A stretch of DNA of 64,000 bases from NCBI GenBank assembly GCA_039619475.1, contig CM077115.1, positions 25,433,083 through 25,497,082 of the forward strand, in the 5' to 3' direction. The notes under the pieces are model-generated. The model was not told the DNA's origin. It did not search any database and worked only from the letters and a program-made list of their open reading frames with translations. The translations under genes were made by a program, and so were the position numbers. This DNA is from Icerya purchasi. Lineage: Eukaryota > Arthropoda > Insecta > Hemiptera > Monophlebidae. Below, piece after piece: positions 1-12,863 of the stretch. Every line of letters starts with the position of its first letter. Within the stretch, counting starts at the first letter, position 1.

Positions 1-130
1 GTATAGAAACATCGACGCTAAGTAACTGTGCCGTTTTTTGTTTTTTGTTTTTTTTTTTAATTTTATACAAAAGTAAAAATAATAACGAATATGTGTAATT
101 TTATAAATCAAAATAACATGATTATATTTA

Positions 131-1126
131 CAAGGAAAGTGCACACAAGTTGTCAGACGCTGATTTTGATGAAGTTTTGATATGTTGTAGAGTATAAAAA
201 AATATTAGACACGTATTTTTTTTTTTTTTATCGGCCCATATGCAGTTTCAAGGGGTGAGAAAGTTCATCCGCCCGAAAATCGTTATTCCTAAATATCATC
301 TCGTCTTCAACTCTATATTTTTTTTTTGAAACAAAATGGAAATTATTTCTCGTGCAAAGGACAAGTAATCCACAGCGATTTCAAAAATACAGCCTGAATG
401 CCTGTCTGGGTTTTAGGAGTTTGGGGCTGTATGATTATAAAGCCAGGATAATTTGAATTTTCAAAAATTGATAACAGATTCATAATCAGCGGCATCAAAA
501 AAATCCTCGTGTACAATTTGTCATTGAAATTAAAACTTTTTTGACCTTTTTTTCCGCCATTTCGAATTAACAAAATCTGATGACGGATTCGTAATCACTC
601 AAAAACCTTTACATACAAATTTTTTACGAAATTGGATTACTTGATACATGTATTTATTGATGTTTCTTATAAGGGCTACTTTACCCCATTTACGGGTGAA
701 ATTATTGAAAATGCCTAAACACGTCAACTTTATTTTTTAATCGTGTGTATGTGTTAAAAAATGTTTTTCTTTATTTTTAAGTGTTATTTTATACTTTTTT
801 TATTCCATAACTATGACCAAAAAAAGGTATTTTCACCCCCTAGAAAATAGGGGATGCAACTCCACTGCTTAAATCACTGTGGATTGCTTGTCCTTTGCAC
901 GAGAAATAATTTCCATTTTGTTTCACAAAAAAAAATATAGAGTTGAAGACGAGATGATATTTAGGAAAAACGATTTTCGGGGGGATGAACTTTCTCACCC
1001 CTTGAAACAGCATATGGAACGATAAAAAAAAAAACAAAAAAAACGTGTCTAATATTTTTTTATACTCTACAACATATCAAAATTTCATCAAAATCAGCGT
1101 CTGACAACTTGCGTGCACTTTCCTTG
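131..1126. mobile_element. Fold-back (long inverted repeat) nonautonomous DNA element
   Basis: Arms of about 250 bases, 131 to ~378 and ~880 to 1126, are inverted copies of each other. They share a CAAGGAAAGTGCAC terminus and an inner block containing TTGTCCTTTGCACGAG. Both ends are flanked by TTA (128-130 and 1127-1129), read as a 3-bp target-site duplication. Long terminal inverted repeats with a TWA duplication suggest a PIF/Harbinger-type MITE; this is inference because no transposase is present. The central ~500 bases hold two diverged copies of a unit around GATTCATAATC/GATTCGTAATC. Small open frames inside are not genes. Confidence 0.7.
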
Positions 1127-1129
1127 TTA

Positions 1130-2537
1130 GTCATAACATATTAACAATTTTACAACGATAATGTAACAATTTTACACAAGTGTTATTTATAACGAATCTT
1201 TGAGTAAACAAAAGTAATAATGCTATAATAGCAACAAAAACAATTTACCTGGTATTTTTAAATAGTAAGTATCCAAGAGATATGCATTGCAATTTAAAAC
1301 ATACAACTTACTGTACAACCGCATACACCCAAAACACAATAACAATGTTCTATACATCTCAAATATTGTTTTATAAACAAATAACCTTCTTTTCATAGTC
1401 TATCTAAAAAAAATATATAACCTAATCCTCGCCTTAAAGCGAAAAAATACTTGGCTTCGTATTGAGAAAATTAACGTGTAAAAATGACAAAACTTACAAT
1501 AGAGATAGGTCAAATGGCATTACATTACTTTTGAGTAGTTTTAAGTTTCAATCTAATGGATCTTTTTCAAAAATAGTTTATTGATTTAGTAATTTCCAGT
1601 AAAAATTATGGAACGGTAAAAGTTTCGCGAAATACCGGAAATCTCGAAAAATTGCGAAAATCTAAAGTCTCGACTCGTCCCGCGTCAGAGTCGGGAGCCC
1701 GAAAATTTCGTAATCCCACGCACCCCCCAATATAAATCCCGTCCAGAATTCAGCGTTTGACATATCTAATTGCACTTTATGAAAAGTAAAATCATTAATA
1801 ATTCTCACGGTTTCCCGTGAGAGCTAATTTAAGCGTTCTTTTTAACAAAGAGAAATGTCGATCAAACCAATTTCCAGTGTTCTTAAATAGGTCCTGACTT
1901 AGTTCAATTATTTTAAGCACCTCTTTCGATTCTTTTCGGTACTGCTCATTTTTTTTCTGTTCACACTCGGGGAAACATTGATATATCGGGTCATTAAAAA
2001 CGTAATAGCAGTGGATTATGTCAGTACCCGTTTATTATCGAATGCCGTAGTAATAATAATCGCACACTACTTTGTATTGGAAAATGCGGCGACTTTTTAA
2101 GACCACCTGTCGAAATTCAAAGATTATTATTATTTTACCGCTGCGTAAATCTTCACAATCAAATACGCATAAAAACAACCTATCAAACTGAGATTCTTTT
2201 TGAACTGCATTTTACGAACTTCGAAAAAGAATAAATTCTACGTATAAATCAAAGTGGTCCTAATTTTCGTAGCTTTTATCCCTTCTTCGGGAATGAACTT
2301 TATTCATTTTGAAAAGGTCGGGTTGCCTTTACTTCTTTGACGAATATTGCAGATACTATCGCAAGAATGTATCTCGTGAATGAATTTCCTTCTAAAGTCT
2401 GGTTCAATAAAATTTCGATTCGTTCCTCTTCTTATTGTTAGTAGCTTAACTTAATTGTTTCTGTCGCGTCGAACAAAGCACGTTTTCCAGGCTTGAAACC
2501 CGGAAACCTAAAATGTGTTTTTGAAAATAAAACTTAC
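1130..2537. other. AT-rich noncoding, probable furin-gene intron
   Basis: This lies immediately 3' of the furin-like exon in gene orientation and should be intron. It has no recognisable exon, RNA gene or element. A short GC-richer stretch near 1620-1760 contains CCGG/CGCG runs, but I cannot assign it. Confidence 0.4.
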
Positions 2538-2642
2538 CCCAGGTTCATTTTCAAGCAGCGAATGATGTTCCGCACTGGTGTCAATAGAGCGTTTGTGAAC
2601 GTGCTGATGTTCGAACAGATAATATCCCGGTAAACTTCCAAT
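2538..2642 (-). CDS. Internal exon of furin-like proprotein convertase (prodomain)
   Basis: This is one exon of a subtilisin/kexin-like secretory-pathway endoprotease of the furin/PC5 type, which cleaves precursors after dibasic sites in the trans-Golgi and at the cell surface. The exon is 105 bases, exactly 35 codons, phase 0 at both ends. On the minus strand it follows a pyrimidine-rich acceptor ending TTTTTCAG and precedes a consensus donor GTAAGT. The translation starts IGSLPGYYLFEHQHVHKRS and ends ENEPG. The pattern IG(S)L-x2-YY-F-H-x2-V-x-KRS, then HH-x2-L-x2-EP, is that of the S8 prodomain, including the KRS site and the EP that precedes the VxW-x-EQQ stretch of the next exon. The exon boundaries match the position I recall in animal furin genes. 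The signal peptide, catalytic and P domains are not visible. The paralogue (Fur1, Fur2 or PC5-like) cannot be fixed from 35 residues. Confidence 0.85.
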
Positions 2643-4691
2643 CTGAAAAAGATAATACAGGGTAAATAAGAAACTTATAAATGTGATGACTAAATAAAAC
2701 AAACTTTTTAAGTACCGTTTTAAACGTACACGCGGCTCGCCTGCAACTATGCACGCCTTATCTTCTATTTCACACCTTTAAAAATAAACGTTTCCGAGAT
2801 CTTCTTGAACTCGATTAAAAATTAACCTTCAGTTGTCCGTTTTTTGATTATTTTTTTTTTTTTTGTTTTTTTTTTCCCCGGGTTTCATCGGACTGCGCGA
2901 AAAATAATACCCGCCTTCATTTAGAAATTGCATTCATTTTTTTATTTACATTTTTAAAATTTCGCACGCTTACCGTAAACAATGGCAGAAATAATGAAAG
3001 AAATATAGCATAGCAGAACTGCCACTCATAATATTCTCTGTGACGACGACTATAAAGTATGATTAGACGGAAACTAGCATCAGCGAAGGAGGTAATGACG
3101 AGATTGTTTAAAAGGCAATACAACAAATGGGAGAAATTAAAATATTAATTATTAAAATTATACTAATTTAATAAAGAGCGCGCAATTCGTCACCAAAGGA
3201 AATCGAATACCAAAGTGTAACCGGCTATTTATCGCTCTGAATAACACAAGCCGGTTCCGGTTGATCGTAAACCGAAATTTGGTTATTCCCACTATGTACA
3301 TATTCATCAAGGTGACGTTCCACACCTTCGTCGCCAGTCACGGAAAGTGTGATACATTCAAAACTATATTGTCGCGTTGTCATAAAAACAATAAATACGA
3401 CATCGGGGATCTATCAGTCAATAAACCTTACTCAGGTCGGGAAACCAGAAACAGTTACCATTACACAATTTAAACGATTTCATCAACCATCTGTTACTTT
3501 CACACTCAGATGACAATTCGAACGCAGTATTTACCCGTGTCACACATGCATTACGGGGAACGCTCGACTGCCAAGTATCGTACATATGATTATAATAGTT
3601 GCACTACTACCTTACGGAGTTACTTTAATTTTGTAAGTTAGCAATGTGCCAAATTAGTTTCGGGTGATACATGTATCAATGGCAGCAGCCAATCACCATC
3701 GGATTTCTCACTCGTGAGCTACAGTCGACCACGTTCCTCCTCAAACAACAATAATAGCGGTTTACAGAAAAAAAAAAAAAAAAACAACTAATAACAAACC
3801 TTTAGAACACTTTCCGAGTTTGATGAAATTCACAAATAGGGAGAGTTTTGAAGTCAGAAATTACTCCTCGGTCACCTATCTCCGAAAAAACGACTACGCG
3901 AACGAGTTTAATTTTTAGGGTTTATTAAAAATAGCGCGCTTATTCATATCTTATCTACCAAAAAGTAAAAGTACATCCGGTGGCCACCCAAGTATAATTT
4001 TTTTAAAATTTCCGATTTTCCCGCGGTCCAAATCCTCGTCAAAACTATCATTTGGTTATTTTTACTTTTTTTCCCTAGTTTTACAACAAAACTGCGGCCT
4101 ATTCCCGCGGGTTCCTCGCCTGGTTGACCACCCTGTAATAAGGTTTATTTACAGTAAATAGCAAACTGAAAACGGACAAAGGTACAATAATATCCTTATG
4201 TTGCGGTAATATACGTTTATGTACAATTTAAAAATACAAAAATCGTCGTTATACTGTAATATTTTCGCCTTAATCTACTTTGTGACTCTAATTCGACATT
4301 AAAATCATAATGTATAAAAAAATGTAACTTTTATAATTACGGCTACAATTAAACACTGAATGGAACTGCATCGACGCTAAAAACAATGCACATGATTTCG
4401 GTAGCCCCGAGGGCCGGAAAAAGAAAAATCAAGCAGAAAGGCTACAGCCCAAAATTTAGAAATCAGTCGACCTTTCCCCTCAAGTTACAGTTTGAATCGC
4501 TTCTCTTCCGATCGAGGAAAGCTATTAGTCGGAGTCAGCGGTAAAAAGCTATTCAGCATTTAAATCGCTGTTGTTAAAAAGTCCGTATTGGTGAAGATAT
4601 TGTTCGCGATCATTAAACGTATTGTGCGCTAGCGGTTATAATTTAAATTTAAATGATAAACAAAAGAGTATCTCTCTTCCGTCGCTGGCAG
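2643..4691. other. Noncoding, upstream intron of the furin-like gene
   Basis: No further exon could be recognised. Poly-T/poly-A runs occur near 2855-2875 and 3770-3785. A hAT-like terminal fragment lies at 3975-4135 and is listed separately. Short open frames here show no family resemblance. Confidence 0.4.
3975..4135 (-). mobile_element. Possible hAT-like transposon end fragment
   Basis: On the minus strand the sequence starts CAGGGTGGTCAACCAGG at 4135, continues through GC-rich CCCGCGG stretches, and ends near a GGTGGCCACC block at ~3979-3988. CAGGG-type termini are typical of hAT elements. The matching opposite terminus and an 8-bp duplication were not found, so this is at best a truncated end. 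Confidence 0.3.
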
Positions 4692-4699
4692 TATTAACG

Positions 4700-6742
4700 G
4701 ATGTGGACGAATTGGTTCCCGTAATAAACTGGAATTACTACATTAGCTGATCGAATTAGTTCTCGGGTTAAATCAGTCTTTAATTTAAAACGGTCGAATT
4801 GGTTCCCATTGCTACTAGAATGATTTCAATCAGTGGGTTTATGTACTTTATTAAAACGTGATATTTGACCAAAAAGAAATATATTTTTGATAGTAGTGGT
4901 GAATTTCGCATAAGAAATAGCATTAAGTTTAATTTACCCTTGATTATATTTGATTCGTTTTTATTTGAACATATAGACATGAAATATAAATCGTGAATAA
5001 GTACACAGAAAAGTTGAGCTGTGTGAACATTCATTCATTGGTAAAGTATTATAAAAGTGCTAAATTTAGTTTACAATTATTTATTTTCCATTTAAAAACA
5101 GATAACAATAATAAACAAATTAGCAAACATAGATGTGCGATATCGCTTGCTAAGTAACGAGGGAAAAGTGTTTTAAATATCTCCATAGTTAAAAGTAATA
5201 AAAAAGTTAATAGTGATGGAAAACGATTATAAATGATACAAAAATTAAACGAAAATGTACAATATCTTTCAGAATCTGAAATCACGATGAAAGTTCATGT
5301 AGCAGACAAGAACCTAAAGCTTAATTTTTAAAAAAATTCAACTCTTGTTATTTATCCCCTATGATGTTGCGTCATAGCTTTGGTTACAAATTGACTCGTT
5401 TATTTTTTGTTTATTCTCAGGTTTCCTTACGTTTATGTTGCGGAGCTTTATTATATACGTTTCACATTGAATGCCTTCTAGTACTTCGGTAAAATAAAAA
5501 ATATTGGGAGGAGCGCTTTTAAATGATTGATTTAGTTTGGCAATGATTCGCAGCAGTTTGTAGTTCTACCGCACGCACCAGAAAAATTGGCCAACATATC
5601 TAGTGGAAAATTACAGCCGGGTGCCATGCAGATATTATGAACATAATCAAAAAACCCAAAATCCCCGAGTTTGTTAAAAACTATTTTATAGCTTGTACTC
5701 TTCGTATCAGGAAAAAAATTCTACCGGTAAATAAAAATTTCCCGATTTTGTAAATATCAAAACGCTCGATAAAAATATTTCGGATAACTTTTGAACGTAC
5801 CGTCGACAAAAATTGTATCGGCTTTTTTCATCTTCTCCGCGTAATTCGTTTGACATGAAAATACGACGATATTATTTACAAAATCATTATGGTAAATTAA
5901 ATTTTCACCGGTATTTGTTTTTAATTCATATTTGTTGACGGAATCGTGTAGTTCAGCTAAGCTTTTAGGTAACGTGGGCATTTCTCTTTGCTTAGCTGCA
6001 CGCAGAATTCTCTCCATAACCTATCCAAATCATGCGCATTCAGTGACTCGCCATTGCCGTTGGAAACAATTTCGCTGCGAATAATTTTCGATTGTTTTTC
6101 ACTAAGAACTTTTCCATCTATTTTTTTCACCTTTTTAGTGAATTACTCAGTTCCGGACGCGTTAAAGTATCTATTTTCTATTCCATGATTATGTCTAGAA
6201 ACTTCTTCAATAATAATATTTTGTACGAAAGCTTTGCATCCTCGTTCGGTACAAATCCATCTTTTTAACCCATCTGCCAATTTTTTTTGGTAACCGAATT
6301 TATAATCGTACGTCACAAGTAGTTTTCTCGCTAAACATAAATTTCATTATAAATCGGAGTAAATACAGGTAATATTTTGATAACTGACACAACACAAACA
6401 GTACAACATGTTTTATATCAAAAGACCGAATGCTGATTAAGAATAAAATCGGAAAACAATCTCACCCGTAAACAAATGAGAAACAGTCGTTCTATTATGA
6501 CTCATACGGAGTCATTTGTGAAGAATAAGAATGGTAGTAATAACATACAAACATCGATAACAATAGCCATAAAAAGACTTGGTCAGTTTCGTCTCAGGTA
6601 GAAAAGGACTCTTAAAAAGGACAGATTTGACACATCAATAGAACGGGAATCAATTCGACCAGCTAACTTGAAAATTAAGTTTATCTACAGGAACCAATTC
6701 GACCAGCAAAATCTTAGCCGGGAACCAATTCGACATCTCCCG
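4700..6742 (-). mobile_element. Mutator-like (MULE) DNA transposon, degraded
   Basis: The ends are flanked by identical 8-bp duplications, TATTAACG, at 4692-4699 and 6743-6750, the size expected for Mutator-like elements. The terminal regions are imperfect inverted repeats. Each carries three spaced copies of a GGTCGAATTGGTTCCC-type motif: left at about 4709, 4752 and 4793, and right, inverted, at about 6645, 6690 and 6720. Inside, on the minus strand, lie the remains of a transposase with a FLYWCH finger and the DGTF motif of MULE transposases. The element is about 2.04 kb. With stop codons and frameshifts it is no longer autonomous. Confidence 0.8.
5757..6340 (-). pseudogene. MULE transposase remnant with FLYWCH zinc finger
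   Basis: This is the remnant of a Mutator-like transposase, a nuclear DDE enzyme that excises and integrates its own element. Reading down the minus strand from ~6340, a FLYWCH-type finger is visible: YKFGYQKKL, then RWICTERGCKAF, then RHNH, giving Cys-x4-Cys and His-x-His ligands. An in-frame stop follows, then a frame change into a stretch rich in Lys and Glu. After that comes IFVDGTFKSYPKYFY at about 5765-5815, where the Asp of DGTF is the expected first catalytic residue. Translation stops directly after this motif, so the rest of the catalytic core is missing. At least one frameshift and two stops make it non-functional. Family assignment rests on motif order and on the 8-bp target duplications of the host element. 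Confidence 0.75.
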
Positions 6743-7449
6743 TATTAACGTCGGAACAGCAACGAATTCAATCCTGCCGCCATACTTACAGTTTAATCAT
6801 TTTTTTATTTATTAAATATTATTTTATTATATTTTGGGCGTATTTAGAATTGCGTCTTTTCAGCAATTGATCGGTGCAAAAAAATTGGTATAGGCAAATT
6901 TCAATGATACATAACTTGAAAAATAACAAAACAGTAATTCGTTCATAACTCATAATACTGAAAATAATAATAATATAAACCTCTAATAATAGTAGTACTA
7001 ATAATTTCAAACAACAATTTAAATTACAATAAACAACTATCGATAGACGTGGTTGGCTTTCCTGATAGGAATCGAAACTACATAATAAGGTTTCAATAAA
7101 TATATACGAGTATATATTTATGTTTGTATGAGTGAGAGAAAGCTAACTAATCGTAAGAATAATAATTAAAATGGCAATCTTATTATTTATTATATACAGC
7201 AAGTCATTTTTTGCGACTGTGTCTGTTTATTTGTCTACATCCATTGATGTCGGAAACTGCCAAACCGATTTTATTTTCTAATTTCTAAGGAAGATTTAAG
7301 GGCACCATTTATCAGTTTTTGGTGCAATTTAACCAATCTATGAGAAGATCTTTGTCAGTAAAGTGGGAGGGATATAAGATACACTGTATAAAGTAAGAAA
7401 AAAATTTAACTAAAATGCTTGTGACGCATATCATTTTTAGATTGTTTTT

Positions 7450-7487
7450 TTTTTTTTTTTATTTATTTATTTATTTATTTATTTTTA
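7450..7487. repeat. (TTTA)n microsatellite
   Basis: A run of TTTA units follows a poly-T stretch. A reverse-complementary (AAAT)n tract lies at 7800-7860. Confidence 0.9.
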
Positions 7488-7799
7488 GGTAAAGATTTAA
7501 ACGAGTATTAATATACGAGCGGAGCAGTGCGTAGCGATCAATATTATAGCATGTATAAAAGTATATTTAGAATAACAAATTATGTAACATTCGACTTAAC
7601 ACGATTTCGATTTCACCGCATTTAATATTCAGTTACTATTAGCGGTAGTAGTTTTATTTCCCACATAAACAATCAGGTTTTAAGAGTTCTATGTAACAAA
7701 AAATTCCCTACATAAATTTTCCTTTATAGACCGACCACTAAAAAGACACAATTAATAAATATATTGTAATGATCTCATGGGCCATACACAAAATAATAA

Positions 7800-7860
7800 A
7801 AAAAAAAAAAATAAATAAATAAATAAATTAATAAATAAATAAATTAATAAATAAATAAAA
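7800..7860. repeat. (AAAT)n microsatellite
   Basis: AAAT units with occasional TTAAT variants follow a poly-A run. Confidence 0.9.
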
Positions 7861-8064
7861 AAGGTTTAATAAAAGCAGAACGTGTTGAGAGTAAAAAGAA
7901 AAGAAAAAAAAGAGACAGAAGAATACAAAATAAATTCCCTATTTCATAATAAAATAATATTAATATAGCAGCTCAATATATTACGTTCACGGTATTGAAG
8001 AGCCCGCAGTAGCATCCGTATGAATTTAGTTAGACGGTTACTGCCGTTACAACATAGAAAAACA

Positions 8065-8565
8065 TAAATTACACAATGGTGAATATAAATAAAACTGAAT
8101 TCTGCGTATCACTATTGTCTGCGGTGATCCGATGTCCACTGAGTTAGTGGATGCAACGGACGAGGGGGTTGTTAATCATATTTAAATTTCCAGTAAAATT
8201 TTACGTAGAAAACGAATGGCGAAAACGTTTAATAACGTATCTAAGGGAATATCCGAAATTGTTACAACAACAGAAATGACAAGATCGGCGATTGACTGTG
8301 GGTCGGCATTAAACTAATGAGAGAAGAAAAACTAAGTATTAACTGAAAATAGAAGTAAAAATTCAACTAGCTGAACTAAATCCTTCGACCGTAACTATTC
8401 TTGGATCATTTTTTCCTTCCATCTCCCGTCACGATATCAATCGTTTCCAAGCGTCGACACCTGGCGGTGGCTATTTGGCTGACAACAGCATTTCATATTT
8501 TCTCCTTCACCACGTGTACAATAATATATTTTGTTCATTACTAAAATCTATCAAGTGTTATTTCA
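8065..8565. repeat. Direct repeat A, copy 1
   Basis: About 500 bases are shared in the same orientation with 13890-14420. Identity is very high over 8276-8555 (from CGGCGATTGACTGTGGGTCG to ACTAAAATCTATC) and lower in the first 200 bases. No open frame is conserved, so this is a dispersed repeat or a duplicated noncoding segment. Confidence 0.85.
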
Positions 8566-11500
8566 TTTTTAATCTCATCCACGTAATTTAAACACAATAT
8601 TAAAATTATTGAATGAAAACTTAAGTCCTCCGAATGTCTTTATAGTCGATACACTGAATTTGAAAATTTCATTAAAATGTTTAATTTTTTTACGGAATTT
8701 TATTCACTTTTTGATGTATTTATTTTTGTTAAATTTACACTATTCTGTTCATTCACAATTTTTCACATTTACAGTTATTTCGTATACGTAAAAATGATGA
8801 TACCCATGAGAACGATAAATCTTTACAAAGACCTCCGACCACTGCTAATTAATGCAGCTACCATAAATGTATTAGCCTTATATGTATGCAAAAGCGTATA
8901 TATGTGAATTTTATATTTCATTAGTCATTTTTATCTATATAATGAATAACTACAATTATCCGTATAAACTTTAAACAAAATGCTTTCGCTGGTGATATCT
9001 ACTACACTGTGAAGATCCGCAGTGAGAAAGTTTCTTCTTGCGCGGCCTACGGAATTTACCAGGCTAATACAATCTAGTATTTTTCAAGCTTTCGTCGAGA
9101 ACTGTTACTATTCAAATTTAATTAGTGAACTAGCAGCTTTAATAGGAAAAACTATTTCACCGGAAGTGTAACAATCGCATTCGACCTGGCAAAATACTGA
9201 ATAATAACTTAATTTTAATAACATTATTTTCATTATTGTAATTACGCATCTATATTGAGAAGAAAAAAAAAATGGATCCGCCGACGGTTTAACGACCTTT
9301 ATTGGCAATGATCCAGCGGCATTTTCTGCGAACACCATATGGTTCATCCGCCTTTCAGTGCATGTCGCCGACAGTACTTCCTTCTGCGTAGAGTTGACAA
9401 CTCCCTTCTACGATCTTCCATCTCTTCTGATGCGATTACTAAGTATCCAGTATCGATATTTGCTCGACTATTCGGCGAAGAGAACCGTATGTTATGCGCC
9501 TACATCGACGTATCATAAAAAGAAACGTATGTAGATAATAATAATACGATTGCTGAGAGATTGATTTCAAGATCTCGCACAGGCCGCCAAATTATAAAGA
9601 AGGCGCATAATAAAAAACTGCCCGTAACGAGATTGGCAGCCGTTAAAAATGCGGAAGAAGTAAAGTTCTCCATATTAGCGACATCGACCGGCATACAAAC
9701 CTGTGTGCGTGTGTGATGCACATACTGAATATTCACGCAACGTACTGAATTCTAACAAGTCATGAACTTCTCTGAGCCATTATTTACACCTAAATTTGTA
9801 TTGGATATACACTTTATCTTGTAAATTCCATATAGAAGATACGGAAGTTTTTTTGTTTTTTGTTTTTTTTTTTTTTTTTTTTTTTTTGATCTAGCGTTTA
9901 GGCTTGTTTTATCCGCGTATTCCATATTCCTATGGATCTATTTTATCACTCTTGATGAACTTAATAATATTCGCATTTTGCTGTCAAGTGCGAACACCAC
10001 CGATAAATATTAGCCGAAAGAGAAATCTAACTAATTTGTTTTCTTCGTTACATTTGGGTCTCGATCAAATATAACAAGAATACCCCATCTAAAAAGTAAA
10101 ACAGTTTTATAGAAAATTTTTCGTACAATTCAATAAATAACTTTTAAACGGCCAATTCGATGAGATAAAATAGCTGTCAAAGTAATCGAAAAATGGGTTT
10201 TCCCATACAAAAATGGAACGAAATGACGTCAAATTTTTAAAAATATAATAGCTCGTGTAAACTGAGAAAATAAAACAATTTTTGGTAAAAAAGTTATTAC
10301 CAAAAGAACCACAAAAATTGGTCCGTGAATCATCCATAGCTCTCTATATATGTTTAGAAAAATTATATATACCGTTGAAATTTTCTGAAAACATAGCACA
10401 TTTAGTGAGGTTTGAAAAAATAGGGATCATCACAGGATGTACACATTTTTTTTTCGCTAAGAGCTGCACTACCATACAAAGAGAACTCTTAATTTAGGAA
10501 AATGCTCACGGAAAAATATGACTAGAGAGGTGAGGAATCACAAATACAAGAATGCGACATGTGTAAAAAGATCAAACCAACGGGAGGACGGAAATAAATA
10601 AATCTCAAATCAAAAATATTATTACACGAATCCGTCAGAAATACTCGTAGTTTCCATCGATATTACAGAATCGCGACCGACGGTTTACTTGTATTCTGTG
10701 AAATATTTACCAAATATGTTAAAATAACTCACTCGTATATTCGATCGGCAAGTCAAGGGGGGTGATCGTGATTATTCGAAAATTAAAATAAAACACGAAA
10801 AATGTAGGAAAACTGAGAGCGCTAATTTATGATATTTTCAGAGTAAAATATGGCAAGATTGCTGTGAAACCGAAAATATCAAGGTACGACGACACACGTC
10901 GATCTACTTCCCAAAATGCGATCCGATTGAAAGAATAAATCGAGAAATTACAAAATACTCGCGATTATTCCCACATAAAAACCTAAGATTTTAATAAAAC
11001 ATATAGACAGATTCGAGAAAATTACTAGCCCCCTTTATCTAATGAAGGAAAAGAAGTCTTATATAGATCTCCATTTACACAAAACTATTGAAATTATAAT
11101 TATAAGTAAGCCTTTAGCACGCGAAAATTATGTAAAAGTCGTCGGATAAAAGAAGAGATGAAGCATTTAACTATCAAAGATGCAAAGTAGGAGAGCTGGT
11201 ATACCTGAAAAAAAAACAACATATATTGTCCAATAAGTCAGAAATTAGATTTATTGTATGATGGCCTCCCGTTTTTATTAGACAGGTAATCACGAAAAAT
11301 GCGTACGACGATATGAGGAACAGGTGTCAGCCAGGATTCACAAAGTCATGACAATTTGCGATCAGTAAGCAAATTTGTAAATTATATTTATAAAAATAGC
11401 ACTCCTAAATTAATGGACAAATATAAATAATATTTAGATATCGAGTGGTACTGCGAGCTAGGAAATGTGAATAAAGTCATTAAGATCGTGTAAATAAGTT

Positions 11501-12749
11501 GTTATTAGAGATAGTCGATGGCTGAAATAACGCATTTAGTAGAATATTTATTGTTACAGTAACAGGATGTCGGCACGTTGGCAAATCGAACTCTGATGTT
11601 TACGAATATAACTAATGGGTCGTAAATCGTTAGTCACATGGCCGCAATAAAGAGGACACGAAGTCCAAAGTCATAAAATAAATAGTAAAAAAATGTTCTC
11701 ATGCACGACGAATAGTTGATAGAGAATAATCAAAGACACAGGTTTGTAAAAAGCGGTTGACTGTAAAGAAAAACCATCATAAAAAAAGAAAAAGAAAAAA
11801 GAAACACGTAACAAATGGCGGACGTGATTTTGCCCGAAAAAACATCGGAAAAAAAGTAGACGTTTTTGCTCAATCGCACAACTTCAGGATAGATGCGACA
11901 AAAGGAAAATGTTCCTCGGCAATATTAGTGAAAGGCCATTGAGCCAATTTTTTTTTTTTTTTTTTGAAAGTACGCTAATTTGCGAGTACAATGTAAGACA
12001 TAGTCCGCAACCTAAAACTAACGTAAATACTGTACGACCCGACTTAAATGAATACCTAGAGCGTGGGAAGAGAAGATCAAGCGAATGTGTTTTTTACATG
12101 GCCCGATGATCTACAAATTTATCAAATAAAGTCAGGCAAACCATACTAGGCATTATATAGATTAGCTCAGATGATGGTATCTTCGTGTATACTTTAACGC
12201 TATAATCTTGTTACGAATCTTATATGGAATATCAATTAAGCAAAGAGTACGATAATCAAAAAGGATTAGTAATCAGCAAAAGAGATGCTTAAAGATAATA
12301 ATCCCTAATATAGATCAGGTTAGTAGTAACATTAGCTGGTGGAGAGAGAAAAAATAAATGTCTCCAAAGGTGTTATATTATTATCAGCGGCTACTTGAGT
12401 GTATAAGACTAATAATACTCCATTTGTTCTTCGACGAAAAGAGGTAGAACAACTAGAAATCATAGGGAAGTGTATACTATATACCGGACCAAAAGGTATA
12501 AATAGCAAGATAGAAAACACGGATGAGGCGGTATTAATTAAATTGCTGGTACGAATTCCAAAAGATTTAATGAACAGAGAGAGATAGGATTTTGGAAACT
12601 AAAAATTAGGTTGGTTGAGAACATAAATGAGGGACAATAAGTTGTTTTTAATTGTATATGGACAAATGGTGGAGAATCGATCATATGTATATAATTAAGA
12701 AATCGTATGCTACGTGTACTGTATATAATGTTAAGTAGGTATTAAGAAG
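8566..12749. other. Noncoding, unassigned
   Basis: No recognisable gene. The 9000-9740 stretch has somewhat higher GC and short open frames on both strands, none of known family. A poly-T run lies at 9865-9888. From about 11040 to 12640, broken plus-strand frames end in a TE-like 3' tail, suggesting a badly decayed retroelement whose type I cannot determine. Confidence 0.3.
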
Positions 12750-12863
12750 CTTTGTAATTATATTTATGAACAAACGATAATAGTGTTAGGCACCCACAAA
12801 GTATGCTTCTTGTGGGACCCGCAACTTATTACATAAAAAAAATCGAAAAAAAAAAAAAAAAAA
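12750..12863 (+). mobile_element. Retroelement-like 3' tail, copy 1
   Basis: The segment ends in CAACTTATT, a short AT linker and an A-tract. It contains a 7-bp hairpin, CCCACAA and TTGTGGG (12793-12816). The same organisation and much of the sequence recur at 32465-32578. This marks two copies of one poly-A-tailed element family, probably a non-LTR retrotransposon. No body of the element is identifiable with confidence upstream. Confidence 0.5.

Larger units (their letters stand above)
6751..8064. other. Noncoding with simple repeats and an old interspersed repeat
   Basis: The stretch 7195-7270 (a TGTCTGTTTATTTGTCT-like run, then a phrase about GGAAACTGCCAAACCGATTTTA) and 7515-7545 (GAGCGGAGCAGTGCGTAGCG) resembles common arthropod interspersed repeats. 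I cannot name the family. (TTTA)n occurs at 7450-7487 and (AAAT)n at 7800-7860, in opposite orientation. No gene is seen. Confidence 0.4.

Noticed and set aside
11040..12640. Retroviral-like body upstream of the 12750 tail
   Set aside because: Frames are too broken, and no protease, RT, integrase or envelope motif is visible.
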